NCBI GenBank assembly: GCA_024403355.1
Contig: JAKSRW010000013.1
Coordinates: forward strand, 1 to 64,000
Reading direction: 5' to 3'
DNA length: 64,000 nucleotides
DNA from: Lachnospiraceae bacterium
Lineage (GTDB): Bacteria > Bacillota > Clostridia > Lachnospirales > Lachnospiraceae
The translations under genes were made by a program, and so were the position numbers. The notes beneath the pieces were generated by a model. That model did not search any database. It saw nothing but the letters and a program-made list of their open reading frames with translations, and was not told the origin of the DNA. Positions 36,624 through 44,548 of the stretch are shown here, piece by piece. Position 1 is the stretch's first letter, and each line of letters begins with the position of its first letter.

Positions 36624-37523
36624 ATGAGAGTAAATGTTGCAATACCCGTATATCAGCCGGATAAAAAGCTTTTTACCGCACTTAAGAGACTCTTCGGACA
36701 GACTATGAAGCCCGAAAAGATTTATTTATATCTGACCGTAACGGAAAAATACGGATTAGAGGAGCTCAAAAAGGATTTAAAAAACAGTGCTGAATTATGC
36801 GGGAAAACCATTGTTATAAAAACTTTATTGCCGGAAGAATTTAATCACGGCGGAACCAGACAACAGGCTGCGGAGCAGTGTGACGCGGATTATCTGTTAT
36901 TTATGACGCAGGATGCGGTGCCAAAGGACAGGCAGCTTATTAAAAATCTTGTAAATGCTTTTGAAGAAGAAAAGGAAAACGGAATTCAGCTCGCGGTAGC
37001 ATTCGGCCGTCAGCTGGCCAATAAGAATGCCATGCTTTGCGAGCAGTTTTCAAGAATATTTAATTATCCCGTGTGGTCACGCGTAAAGACCGCGGAGGAC
37101 TTAAAGAGCGGAAGCGTTAAATCAATATTCTGTTCGGATGTCTGCGCCATGTATGATATGAAAATATTTGATAAGCTTGGCGGTTTCGAGAGAAATGTAG
37201 ATTTTAACGAGGATATGCTTTATGCCTATAAGGCTCTCAGTAATGATTATGCCGTAAAATATGCGGCGGATGCGCTTGTGTATCATTCGCACAATCTAAG
37301 CTTCAGGGAGCAGTTTTGGCGCAATTTTGAGATTGCAAAGTCACAGAAGCAGCATCCGGAGGTCTTTAAGAAGCTTAAATCAGAGGGCGAGGGACTTAAC
37401 TATGTTAAGGAAGGCCTTGGCTATATCTCTGAGAACGGCAATGTATTCGAGGCCATTCATTTTGTATTTTACTGCGGTGTAAGATATATGGGCTTCCTTT
37501 GCGGAAAGTTTTTTGGAAAATAA
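36624..37523 (+). CDS. glycosyltransferase family 2 (rhamnosyltransferase-like)
   Basis: The 299-residue enzyme has a GT-A core: VNVAIPVYQPDKKL, the acceptor-side LPEEFNHGGTRQQAAE, a metal-site region FMTQDAVP, and FNEDMLYAYKAL with the ED catalytic pair. FNHGGTR is characteristic of rhamnosyltransferase-like GT2 proteins. I chose ATG 36624; a TTG at 36612 lies 1 nt after GAGGAAG and is too close. Sugar and acceptor are unknown. It opens a short cluster with a second GT2, consistent with surface polysaccharide assembly. Confidence 0.82.
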   Translation: MRVNVAIPVYQPDKKLFTALKRLFGQTMKPEKIYLYLTVTEKYGLEELKKDLKNSAELCGKTIVIKTLLPEEFNHGGTRQQAAEQCDADYLLFMTQDAVPKDRQLIKNLVNAFEEEKENGIQLAVAFGRQLANKNAMLCEQFSRIFNYPVWSRVKTAEDLKSGSVKSIFCSDVCAMYDMKIFDKLGGFERNVDFNEDMLYAYKALSNDYAVKYAADALVYHSHNLSFREQFWRNFEIAKSQKQHPEVFKKLKSEGEGLNYVKEGLGYISENGNVFEAIHFVFYCGVRYMGFLCGKFFGK

Positions 37524-37571
37524 GGGGAATTACATACGCCTATTTTGCATAAAGAGGGTTTGGAGACTGAT

Positions 37572-38714
37572 ATGATTAATGTTAATATAATAATGTCTGT
37601 ATATAACGGTGAGGAATATCTGGCTGCACAGATTGATTCAATTCTGAATTCAACGGTGGATAACTGGCGGCTTTTTATTTTTGATGACTGTTCAACAGAC
37701 TCGTCTTTTGAAATTGCAAATAATTATGCAAAAGAACACAAGCATAAAATATATGCCTTCAAAAATCACGAAAACATGGGCTCGACGAAGAGCTTTCTTT
37801 ACAATCTGAGCCGTGTTTCCGAGAAAAACATCCATAATGATAAGCTGAAAATTGTAAACAGTTATGTAAAACGCGTACCCAAGAAGCTCACGAAGCGTAT
37901 TGTCGATACCGCGATTTCGCTGAAAAAAACTGCGGTTACCTTTTACAGAAAGCCTCATTTGCCGTCAGGCAAAAATCGTCGCTACGAGTACTATATGTTC
38001 GCGGATCAGGACGATTTCTGGCTGATGGATAAGATTGCACTTACCACAAAGAAAATGCGTAAAACAGAGCATCGTTACGGCAGACATAAGCCTGCCCTGG
38101 TATTTACCGATGCTGTTCTGGTTGATGAGAATCTGAAATTTACCGACAAATCCTTCTTTAAGACGAATCATATGAAGCCGAAAAAGAAGAATCTGGCGCA
38201 TATTCTTATGGAGAACAAGTGCATAGGCTGTACAACCATGGTAAATCAGGCAGCTGCGGATTTACTGAGAAAAACCTTCCCCATGGACGAAAATCCTGTG
38301 ACTGAGGGTGAAAATATAAATCCTGCTGCTGAGTACGATTATGTACGTTACCATGACTGGTGGATGGCAATTATCTGTGCTGCATTCGGCCACATCAGAT
38401 ATCTCGATGTTCCGACGATTATGTATCGTCAGCATCAGAATAATCAGGTGGGTCAGACTTCCTTCATGGAGTATGTAAGAAGACGTGTTGATGAAATGCA
38501 GAATATCAGTAAGAGACTTGAAAGCACCAGAAGACAGGCTCTTGCCTTTTATCGCTGCTACGGAAGCGAAATGAGGAAGGGTAAGCGCAGGGTTCTTAAG
38601 AATTTTATCAGGCTTGGCAGCTACGGACCCATCAGAAAGCGTGTCTGCATTCTGCGATACGGCTTCTTTAAGTCAGGCTTTATCAGAAATGCCGGACTGA
38701 TGCTTTACATTTAA
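37572..38714 (+). CDS. glycosyltransferase family 2 with internal insertion
   Basis: The 380-residue protein begins VNIIMSVYNGEEYLAAQIDS and has IFDDCSTDSS, FADQDDFW with the metal-binding Asp cluster, and YRQHQNNQVG, as in rhamnosyl/galactosyl GT2 enzymes. A basic insert of about 60 residues (KLKIVNSYVKRVPKKL through RKPHLPSGKNRRYE) separates the nucleotide-binding and DXD parts, absent from short homologues. ATG 37572 is preceded by TTGGAG at 37560-37565; the upstream ATG at 37545 lacks an SD. It follows the first GT2 by 48 nt and probably works on the same glycan. Confidence 0.85.
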   Translation: MINVNIIMSVYNGEEYLAAQIDSILNSTVDNWRLFIFDDCSTDSSFEIANNYAKEHKHKIYAFKNHENMGSTKSFLYNLSRVSEKNIHNDKLKIVNSYVKRVPKKLTKRIVDTAISLKKTAVTFYRKPHLPSGKNRRYEYYMFADQDDFWLMDKIALTTKKMRKTEHRYGRHKPALVFTDAVLVDENLKFTDKSFFKTNHMKPKKKNLAHILMENKCIGCTTMVNQAAADLLRKTFPMDENPVTEGENINPAAEYDYVRYHDWWMAIICAAFGHIRYLDVPTIMYRQHQNNQVGQTSFMEYVRRRVDEMQNISKRLESTRRQALAFYRCYGSEMRKGKRRVLKNFIRLGSYGPIRKRVCILRYGFFKSGFIRNAGLMLYI

Positions 38715-38743
38715 TCTTAACTATTGGAAGGCTTGACTGAGAT

Positions 38744-39574
38744 ATGTTTGGATATGTTGTAATTAATAAAGGCGAGATGCGTTTTAAGGACTTTGATATA
38801 TACAGGGCCTATTACTGCGGTCTTTGCCGTGATTTAAAGGAAGAATTCGGAGCAAGAGGTCAGATTACGCTGAATTATGACCTGACCTTTCTGGCTATTC
38901 TTCTTGACGGACTTTATGAGACCGAAACAGAGGTTTCAGAGTGTAAGTGTATAGTTCATCCCTTAAAAAAGCATCCTACACTGCGTAATGAATTTACAAA
39001 GTATGCTGCTGAAATGAATGTTCTTCTCACTTATTATAAGTGCATGGACGATTGGAACGATGAGAAAAGCAGAAAGCAGAAGATGTTTGCAAATGCACTT
39101 AAAAAAAGAGCCATGAAGGTTCAGGAAAAGTATCCCGAAAAGTGTAAGAAGATTAAAGAGCTTTTAGATGAGCAGACAAGCTTAGAAAATGGCGGCTGCT
39201 ATGATATAGACCAGGTAAGCGGCTGCTTCGGCAGACTGATGGCCGAGCTTTTCTTATATAAAAAGGATGAGTGGAAGCAGTATCTGGAAAATACCGGTTT
39301 TTACCTTGGAAAATTCATTTATATACTTGATTCATATTGTGACTACGAGGAAGATGAGAAAAAGGGACGATATAATGCATTGAAGGAATTCGGTGCTGAG
39401 CCGGAAAAGGTTCATCAGCTTCTTACCCTTATGGTCGCAGAGTGTACCAGAAATTACGAAATGCTTCCGATTGTTGAAAATGTTGAAATACTTCAGAATA
39501 TTCTCTATTCCGGAATATGGACCGGCTTTGATCTTAAGCGTGTACCCAAGCGCGAAAAGGAAGCAATCGGATGA
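38744..39574 (+). CDS. DUF5685 family protein
   Basis: The 276-residue protein begins MFGYVVINKGEMRFKDFD and contains YYCGLCRDLKEEFG, YDLTFLAILLDGLYE and a C-terminal FYLGKFIYILDSYCDYEED, the pattern of DUF5685. Conserved Cys and Asp residues (CGLC, NYDLTF, DSYCDYEED) resemble an all-helical, possibly metal-binding fold, but no activity is established. The SD GGAAGG lies 13 nt before ATG 38744. The next gene encodes a J-domain protein; DUF5685 next to DnaJ-like genes is, from memory, a recurrent arrangement, which suggests a shared but unknown role. Confidence 0.8.
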   Translation: MFGYVVINKGEMRFKDFDIYRAYYCGLCRDLKEEFGARGQITLNYDLTFLAILLDGLYETETEVSECKCIVHPLKKHPTLRNEFTKYAAEMNVLLTYYKCMDDWNDEKSRKQKMFANALKKRAMKVQEKYPEKCKKIKELLDEQTSLENGGCYDIDQVSGCFGRLMAELFLYKKDEWKQYLENTGFYLGKFIYILDSYCDYEEDEKKGRYNALKEFGAEPEKVHQLLTLMVAECTRNYEMLPIVENVEILQNILYSGIWTGFDLKRVPKREKEAIG

Positions 39575-39591
39575 TACGGTATTTAAAGCGG

Positions 39592-39690
39592 TAGTGTGAA
39601 ATTTAGTTTTTACACGCAAATTTGTGCCTGCAGAATGTGAATACCTTGTATTCGCATGAAAGTATGCGGTACAGATGGGAAGGCATGGTT
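39592..39690 (+). promoter_or_regulatory. structured RNA element, copy 1 (upstream of the J-domain gene)
   Basis: From 5' to 3': hairpin 1 GTGTGAAA (39594-39601) with TTTTACAC (39608-39615). Then stem A, TTTGTGCC (39621-39628) with GGTACAGA (39668-39675). Stem A encloses hairpin 2, ATGTGAATA (39635-39643) with TATTCGCAT (39649-39657), and a conserved GAAAG-TGC. The element ends in GGGAAGGCATGG (39677-39688), the SD of the next gene. TGCCT (39625-39629) can instead pair with AGGCA (39681-39685), so stem A and SD masking are mutually exclusive. A second copy at 44444-44545 supports all helices by covariation. Confidence 0.65.
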
Positions 39691-39696
39691 ATTAAT

Positions 39697-40938
39697 ATGG
39701 TAGATCCTTATGAAGTTCTGGGAATTAACAAAAATGTCAGTGACCAGGAATTGAAAAAAGAATACAGAAGACTCAGTAAGCAGTTTCATCCGGATAATAA
39801 TCAGGACAATCCGAACCGTGAGTATGCGGAGGAACGATTTAAGGATATTCAGGCTGCATATGAGCAGATTATGCGCGAGCGAAGCGGTGATTACAGCGGT
39901 AATTACTACAGTACCCATGAGAATTCCACCACAGCAAGAGATGACCGCAACTACTCGTCGAATAAATCCGCCGACAGCAGCTATTACGATAAATGGAATA
40001 ATTCCTTTAACAGTGACGAACGTCGAAACGGCAACACCTATTACGGAAGAAAAAATGCCAACAGAAACGATTTCCATGATGCGGGAAGGAGTTACAATAA
40101 CAACACGGCCGGTTCAGCAGGCAGCTATGGTAACGGCTATTCGAATAATTCGAATGCAGGCTCGAACTATAACGGGAATAATTACTATGGCAGCGGAAGT
40201 TCAAATTCCGGCAACAGTTCCTATTACGGTAATAACGGCAGTGGCAGCTACTACGGCAGTAATAATTCCTCTGCAGGAAATAACACTTACTACGGAAGCG
40301 GCGATAACGGAAGCTATTACGGCAATAATAACGCTTATAATAACTATTACGGCAATGATAATTCCGCTGCCGGAAACGGTAATTACTACGGAAGCGGCAA
40401 TTCATATACGGAAAATAATAATTATAATTACTACGGCAATAACGGCACTAATTCCTATCATGGCAATAACGGCTATTATTCAGGCAGCGGATATGGTTTC
40501 AGAGGCACAAATAACGGCTCGGGCTACGGCTACAGGGAGCCTGCAAAAACCACCAGCCAGTTTATGGGAAAAATCGCTGATTATTTAAATACCGGACGCT
40601 ATTATCAGGCAGTAGAAGTATTAAATACAATCGAGAAAAAGGATGACCTCTGGTATTATTATTCTGCGGTGGCAAATATCGGTCTGGGCAACAATGCAAA
40701 GGCTCTTTCGCAGGCAAGGATTGCCTGTTCGATGAAGCCGCAGGAGCCCGCATATGCTGAACTGGTCCAGAATATTGAGGGTACCTCGGTACGCTACCGC
40801 GAAATGAACAGTATATTCAATCCCGGAAGCGAAAACCGTTCAAAGGCAAAGCTGGGACTTCTGATTGCGGCAGGTATTGCATGTACCTCCTGCGGCGGAG
40901 GAGGCTTCAGTATCGGAAGATTTTTCCTTTGCTGCTAA
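39697..40938 (+). CDS. J-domain protein with Asn/Gly/Tyr-rich low-complexity region
   Basis: The 413-residue protein has an N-terminal J domain (about residues 1-70) with the canonical HPD motif in KQFHPDNN, so it should stimulate an Hsp70 (DnaK). Residues about 75-285 are extremely rich in Asn, Gly, Tyr and Ser (repeating [14 protein letters not shown]), a prion-like composition. A TPR-like helical part (about 288-370) and a hydrophobic, Cys-containing tail follow. ATG 39697 is chosen; ATG 39685 lies 1 nt from the GGGAAGG SD. A structured RNA element covers the leader. Its client is unknown. Confidence 0.85.
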   Translation: MVDPYEVLGINKNVSDQELKKEYRRLSKQFHPDNNQDNPNREYAEERFKDIQAAYEQIMRERSGDYSGNYYSTHENSTTARDDRNYSSNKSADSSYYDKWNNSFNSDERRNGNTYYGRKNANRNDFHDAGRSYNNNTAGSAGSYGNGYSNNSNAGSNYNGNNYYGSGSSNSGNSSYYGNNGSGSYYGSNNSSAGNNTYYGSGDNGSYYGNNNAYNNYYGNDNSAAGNGNYYGSGNSYTENNNYNYYGNNGTNSYHGNNGYYSGSGYGFRGTNNGSGYGYREPAKTTSQFMGKIADYLNTGRYYQAVEVLNTIEKKDDLWYYYSAVANIGLGNNAKALSQARIACSMKPQEPAYAELVQNIEGTSVRYREMNSIFNPGSENRSKAKLGLLIAAGIACTSCGGGGFSIGRFFLCC

Positions 40939-40950
40939 AATAAATACATT

Positions 40951-40996
40951 CAGTCGTATTACGTTATTCGTGATACGGCTGTTTTTCTTTTTTTAT
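40951..40996 (+). terminator. intrinsic terminator after the J-domain gene
   Basis: A 12-bp stem, CAGTCGTATTAC with GTGATACGGCTG, is followed by TTTTTCTTTTTTT. Confidence 0.9.
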
Positions 40997-41019
40997 TGAC
41001 TATGAATATACATTATAAT

Positions 41020-41050
41020 GAATAATATACATAATTTATGCATATTATTC
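41020..41050. other. 31-bp palindrome in the argC upstream region
   Basis: GAATAATATACATAA and TTATGCATATTATTC form a 15-position inverted repeat around one central T, with a single mismatch. It lies about 100 bp upstream of the argC promoter in a 322-bp gap otherwise without genes. It could be an operator or an A/T-rich cruciform. Confidence 0.6.
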
Positions 41051-41145
41051 TTATGAAACGGACCGGAAAATCAAGGGGAAAATCACCCGATTAATATCTC
41101 TGCAGGCTTAGAGTAACGAAAAAACCTATATTTATTAAAAAATAC

Positions 41146-41199
41146 TTGACATATCTTTTATTAGGCGTATAATCCTTTGTATACTTGTATAAAATTACA
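41146..41199 (+). promoter_or_regulatory. argCJBDF promoter with candidate ARG box
   Basis: TTGACA (41146-41151), a 16-bp spacer and TATAAT (41168-41173) form a strong promoter. TGTATAAAATTACA (41186-41199) overlaps the predicted start region and resembles an ArgR/AhrC operator half-dyad (an A/T core flanked by TGTA and TACA). Arginine repression is the expected control. No argR gene is in the window. Confidence 0.6.
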
Positions 41200-41223
41200 T
41201 AAATAATCACGTAAAGAAAGGGT

Positions 41224-41260
41224 GATAGTGTGAAAATATCATTTTCACACGGGTATTTTT
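41224..41260 (+). promoter_or_regulatory. leader hairpin between SD and argC start
   Basis: A perfect 10-bp hairpin, GTGTGAAAAT (41228-41237), loop ATC, ATTTTCACAC (41241-41250), lies between AAAGAAAGGG (41213-41222) and ATG 41261. It matches the first hairpin of the 39.6/44.4-kb elements, preceded by the same ATAG. No SD lies between hairpin and start. Confidence 0.6.
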
Positions 41261-42217
41261 ATGAAGAAGATTTTTATTGACGGTGCCGAGGGCACAACAG
41301 GACTTAAGATATTTGAGAGATTTAAAGACAGACATGATATAGAGATTTTAAAGATTGATCCCGAGCTCAGAAAGGATGAGAACGAGAGAAAGAAGCTGAT
41401 TAATGAATCGGATATTACTTTCCTTTGTCTTCCTGATGCGGCTGCCATTGAGGCGGTAAAGCTTGTGGAGAATCCCAATACGGTTATTATTGATACTTCT
41501 ACCGCACACAGAACAGCAGAAGGCTGGGCTTACGGCTTTGCGGAGCTTGACGAATCATTCAGAAAGAATATTGAAAGCTCGAAGAGAATTGCCAATCCCG
41601 GCTGTCATGCAAGCGGATTTATAAGCATCGCATATCCCCTTGTAAAGAGCGGAATTATTAAAAAGGATTCACGTTTATGCTGCTTTTCACTGACAGGCTA
41701 CAGCGGAGGCGGTAAGAAGATGATAGCAGAATACGAGGGCGAGGACAGACTTCCTGAGCTTGATTCTCCCAGACAGTACGGACTTTCACAGACCCATAAG
41801 CATATGAAGGAAATGCAGAAAATATGCGGTCTCGAGAAGGCACCCATGTTCAGTCCCATCGTTGACGATTATTACAGCGGAATGGAAGTTACAGTTTATA
41901 TTTATCCCGAGCTTCTTCAGAATCCCGGCGATTTTAAAAATATCAGCGAGGGTCTTTACGAATTCTACAAAAAGTATTATAATAATTGTTCACTGATTAA
42001 AGTCAGAGAGCCCGGCTATGAGCAGGAGACCAGAGGTTTTTACGGTGCAAATACACTTTCAGGCTATGATTATATGGAAATTATGGTCAACGGAAATGAG
42101 GAAAGAGCTATTGTTACCGCACGTTTCGACAACCTTGGTAAGGGTGCTTCGGGTGCGGCAATTCAGAATATGAATATAGTAATGGGTATAGAGGAGGTAA
42201 CCGGTCTTGTCATTTAA
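41261..42217 (+). CDS. argC: N-acetyl-gamma-glutamyl-phosphate reductase, short (type 2) form
   Basis: The 318-residue enzyme begins KKIFIDGAEGTTGLKI, a nucleotide-binding loop, and has the catalytic Cys in IANPGCHASGF, plus SLTGYSGGGKKMI. It reduces N-acetylglutamyl phosphate to the semialdehyde with NADPH, the third step of arginine synthesis. The length matches the shorter ArgC type rather than the 345-residue one. The start ATG 41261 has no SD directly upstream; AAAGAAAGGG sits 38 nt away, behind a hairpin. The end overlaps argJ by 11 nt. It is the first gene of argCJBDF. Confidence 0.95.
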   Translation: MKKIFIDGAEGTTGLKIFERFKDRHDIEILKIDPELRKDENERKKLINESDITFLCLPDAAAIEAVKLVENPNTVIIDTSTAHRTAEGWAYGFAELDESFRKNIESSKRIANPGCHASGFISIAYPLVKSGIIKKDSRLCCFSLTGYSGGGKKMIAEYEGEDRLPELDSPRQYGLSQTHKHMKEMQKICGLEKAPMFSPIVDDYYSGMEVTVYIYPELLQNPGDFKNISEGLYEFYKKYYNNCSLIKVREPGYEQETRGFYGANTLSGYDYMEIMVNGNEERAIVTARFDNLGKGASGAAIQNMNIVMGIEEVTGLVI

Positions 42218-43493
42218 TTTATCAGATGAAAACGGAAATATTAAGTTTGTAAATAATACAAATTTTGACATTACACTTGTTGAAGGTGGTGTATGTGCAC
42301 CCCATGGCTTTAAGGCTTCAGGTATCCACTGCGGTATCAGAGCATCACGTACAAAGAGAGATTTTGCACTTATCGTAAGTGATGTTGACTGTTCTGCGGC
42401 AGGTGCTTTTACAAAGAATGTGGTTAAGGGCGCACCTGTTGTGCTTTCACAGAAGAATGTTTCGGACGGACATGCAAGGGCAATTATCTGCAACAGCGGT
42501 AATGCAAATACCTGTGCGCCCAACGGTATGGAAATCGCACACGGTATGTGTAGGCTTGCAGCTGACAAGCTCGGAATCTCCGAGGATGACGTACTTGTTG
42601 CATCAACAGGCGTTATCGGTCAGCCTATGTCGATGGAGCCCATGGAAAAGGGCATGGATGAACTCGTATCCAATCTTTTTGATGACGCAATGGCCAGCAA
42701 ATATGCGGCTGAGGCTATTATGACCACCGATACAAGACTTAAGGAAATAGCAATCGAGTTCGAGCTCGGCGGAAAGAACTGCCGTATCGGTGCTATCGCA
42801 AAGGGTTCAGGAATGATCAACCCTAACATGGCAACTATGCTTTGCTTCATTACAACGGATGTAAATATCGCGCCCGAGATTCTTCAGAGAATTCTTTCAA
42901 ACGATATTCTGGATTCCTTCAACATGGTCTGTGTAGACGGTGATACTTCTACAAACGACACTGTTCTTGTACTGGCTAACGGCCTGGCAAAGAATGACAG
43001 AATTACAGATGAGAAGAGCTATGATTTCGAGGTTTTCAGCGAAGCACTTCGTTCTGTTACAACATATATCAGCAAAAATCTTGCGGCTGACGGCGAGGGT
43101 GCCACAAAGCTTATCGAGTGCAACATCAGAGGCTCAATCAGCATCGAGAATGCTAGAAAGGCCGCTTCATCGGTTATCGCATCAAGTCTTGTAAAGGCTG
43201 CAATGTTCGGTGCGGACGCTAACTGGGGAAGAATCCTCTGCGCACTCGGATACGGCGGAGCTTATATCGATGTAAACAAGGTAAGCGTTGATTTTGCTTC
43301 GGCTAAGGGCGTAATCAATGTATGCAAGAACGGCGGCGCAGTTGATTTCTCAGAGGAGAAGGCAAAGGAAATTCTTCTTGAGAACTACATCGCAATCAAT
43401 GTTTCTATCGGTAACGGTAAGTACGGTGCTACAGCATGGGGCTGCGACCTTACCTACGATTATGTAAAGATTAACGGTGACTACAGAACCTGA
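42207..43493 (+). CDS. argJ: bifunctional glutamate N-acetyltransferase/amino-acid acetyltransferase
   Basis: The 428-residue protein has the ArgJ pattern: GVCAPHGFKASGIHCGIR, NSGNANTC, TGVIGQPM and the self-cleavage site NMATML, where the Thr (about residue 209) becomes the N-terminal nucleophile of the beta chain. It transfers acetyl groups from N-acetylornithine to glutamate, allowing the cyclic pathway. The start is TTG 42207, with GAGGAGG 9 nt upstream, and overlaps argC by 11 nt, indicating coupling. The carboxyl end GATAWGCDLTYDYVKIN is complete. Whether it is bi- or monofunctional cannot be told from sequence. Confidence 0.95.
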   Translation: MSFNLSDENGNIKFVNNTNFDITLVEGGVCAPHGFKASGIHCGIRASRTKRDFALIVSDVDCSAAGAFTKNVVKGAPVVLSQKNVSDGHARAIICNSGNANTCAPNGMEIAHGMCRLAADKLGISEDDVLVASTGVIGQPMSMEPMEKGMDELVSNLFDDAMASKYAAEAIMTTDTRLKEIAIEFELGGKNCRIGAIAKGSGMINPNMATMLCFITTDVNIAPEILQRILSNDILDSFNMVCVDGDTSTNDTVLVLANGLAKNDRITDEKSYDFEVFSEALRSVTTYISKNLAADGEGATKLIECNIRGSISIENARKAASSVIASSLVKAAMFGADANWGRILCALGYGGAYIDVNKVSVDFASAKGVINVCKNGGAVDFSEEKAKEILLENYIAINVSIGNGKYGATAWGCDLTYDYVKINGDYRT

Positions 43494-43575
43494 TGAGGCA
43501 GCCGCTGTATTCGGTAAAATAAGTCATTCGGTATTTATTAATTATAAACAGGAATAAAGGAAAGGTTATTTAATC

Positions 43576-44427
43576 ATGGAAATTTCTAATGCAGAGCGTA
43601 CGGAAGTACTTGTACATGCGCTTCCTTATATCAAGGAATATAACAATAAAATCGTAGTTGTTAAGTATGGCGGAAATGCCATGATTAACGAAGAGCTTAA
43701 GAATGCGGTAATGAACGATATCGTACTTCTTTCACTTATCGGTATCAAGGTTGTGCTCGTTCATGGCGGTGGCCCCGAGATTACCGAGACCTTAAAGGCA
43801 GTGGGCAAGGAGACAAAGTTCGTTGACGGCCTTCGTGTAACAGATGAGGAGACTGCTCAGATTGCACTTATGGTACTTGCCGGAAAGATTAACAAGAACC
43901 TTGTAAATCTTATCTGTCAGACTGGCGGAAAGGCACTCGGTCTCTGTGGTCTTGATGCTCAGCTTATCAGAGCAAAGATGAAGGATGAGAGACTTGGCTA
44001 TGTAGGTGATATCACTCATATTAATGAGTATCCCATTCTTGATATTCTTGAGAAGGGCTATATTCCCGTTATTTCAACAGTAGGCTATGGTGAGGACGGT
44101 AAGGTTTACAATATCAATGCGGATACAGCCGCAGCCAGAATTGCCGGAAAGCTCAGAGCAGAGGCACTTATTTCAATGACTGATATTGACGGTATCCTTC
44201 GTGATAAGGATGATCCTTCAACTCTTATCAGAGAAATTAATGCGAGTGAGGCACCCGAGCTTATGCGTGAGGGCATTATCTCAGGCGGTATGATTCCCAA
44301 GGTTGAGTGCTGTATTGATGCTATCAGACGTGGCGTTAAGAAGGTATTCATCATTAACGGAACAATTCCTCATTCAATCCTCATTGAAACAATGACTGAT
44401 GAAGGTATCGGAACTATGTTCTTATAA
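43576..44427 (+). CDS. argB: acetylglutamate kinase
   Basis: The 283-residue kinase has the amino-acid-kinase motifs VVKYGGNAM, VHGGGPEI, LRVTDEETAQIALMVLAGKINK and INADTAAARIAGKL. It phosphorylates N-acetylglutamate. The N-terminal extension (MEISNAERTEVLVHALPYI) is of the kind found in arginine-sensitive, hexameric NAGK enzymes, so feedback inhibition by arginine is plausible. ATG 43576 lies 10 nt after GGAAAGG. The 82-nt gap from argJ has no clear terminator. Confidence 0.96.
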   Translation: MEISNAERTEVLVHALPYIKEYNNKIVVVKYGGNAMINEELKNAVMNDIVLLSLIGIKVVLVHGGGPEITETLKAVGKETKFVDGLRVTDEETAQIALMVLAGKINKNLVNLICQTGGKALGLCGLDAQLIRAKMKDERLGYVGDITHINEYPILDILEKGYIPVISTVGYGEDGKVYNINADTAAARIAGKLRAEALISMTDIDGILRDKDDPSTLIREINASEAPELMREGIISGGMIPKVECCIDAIRRGVKKVFIINGTIPHSILIETMTDEGIGTMFL

Positions 44428-44443
44428 TTCGAAAAGTACATAG

Positions 44444-44545
44444 TAGTATGAAAATAAATTTTTCATACGCAGATTTGTGCCTAAAGGTAATTCAAATATA
44501 AGTATTTGAATGAAAGCTTGCGGTACAGGTGGAAAGGTATGGTAA
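44444..44545 (+). promoter_or_regulatory. structured RNA element, copy 2 (upstream of argD)
   Basis: Hairpin 1: GTATGAAA (44446-44453) with TTTCATAC (44461-44468). Stem A: TTTGTGCC (44474-44481) with GGTACAGG (44522-44529). Hairpin 2: ATTCAAATA (44490-44498) with TATTTGAAT (44503-44511), then GAAAG-TGC. The end is GGAAAGGTATGG (44531-44542), the argD SD. TGCCT (44478-44482) can alternatively pair with AGGTA (44535-44539). Relative to copy 1, hairpin 2 changes bases on both sides at two positions and keeps pairing. Confidence 0.65.
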
Positions 44546-44548
44546 AAT

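Noticed and set aside
39818-40588. 256-codon plus-strand frame inside the J-domain gene
   Set aside because: It is a shifted reading of the Asn/Gly/Tyr repeat, rich in Ile and Thr, with no SD. The J-domain frame has the conserved domains.
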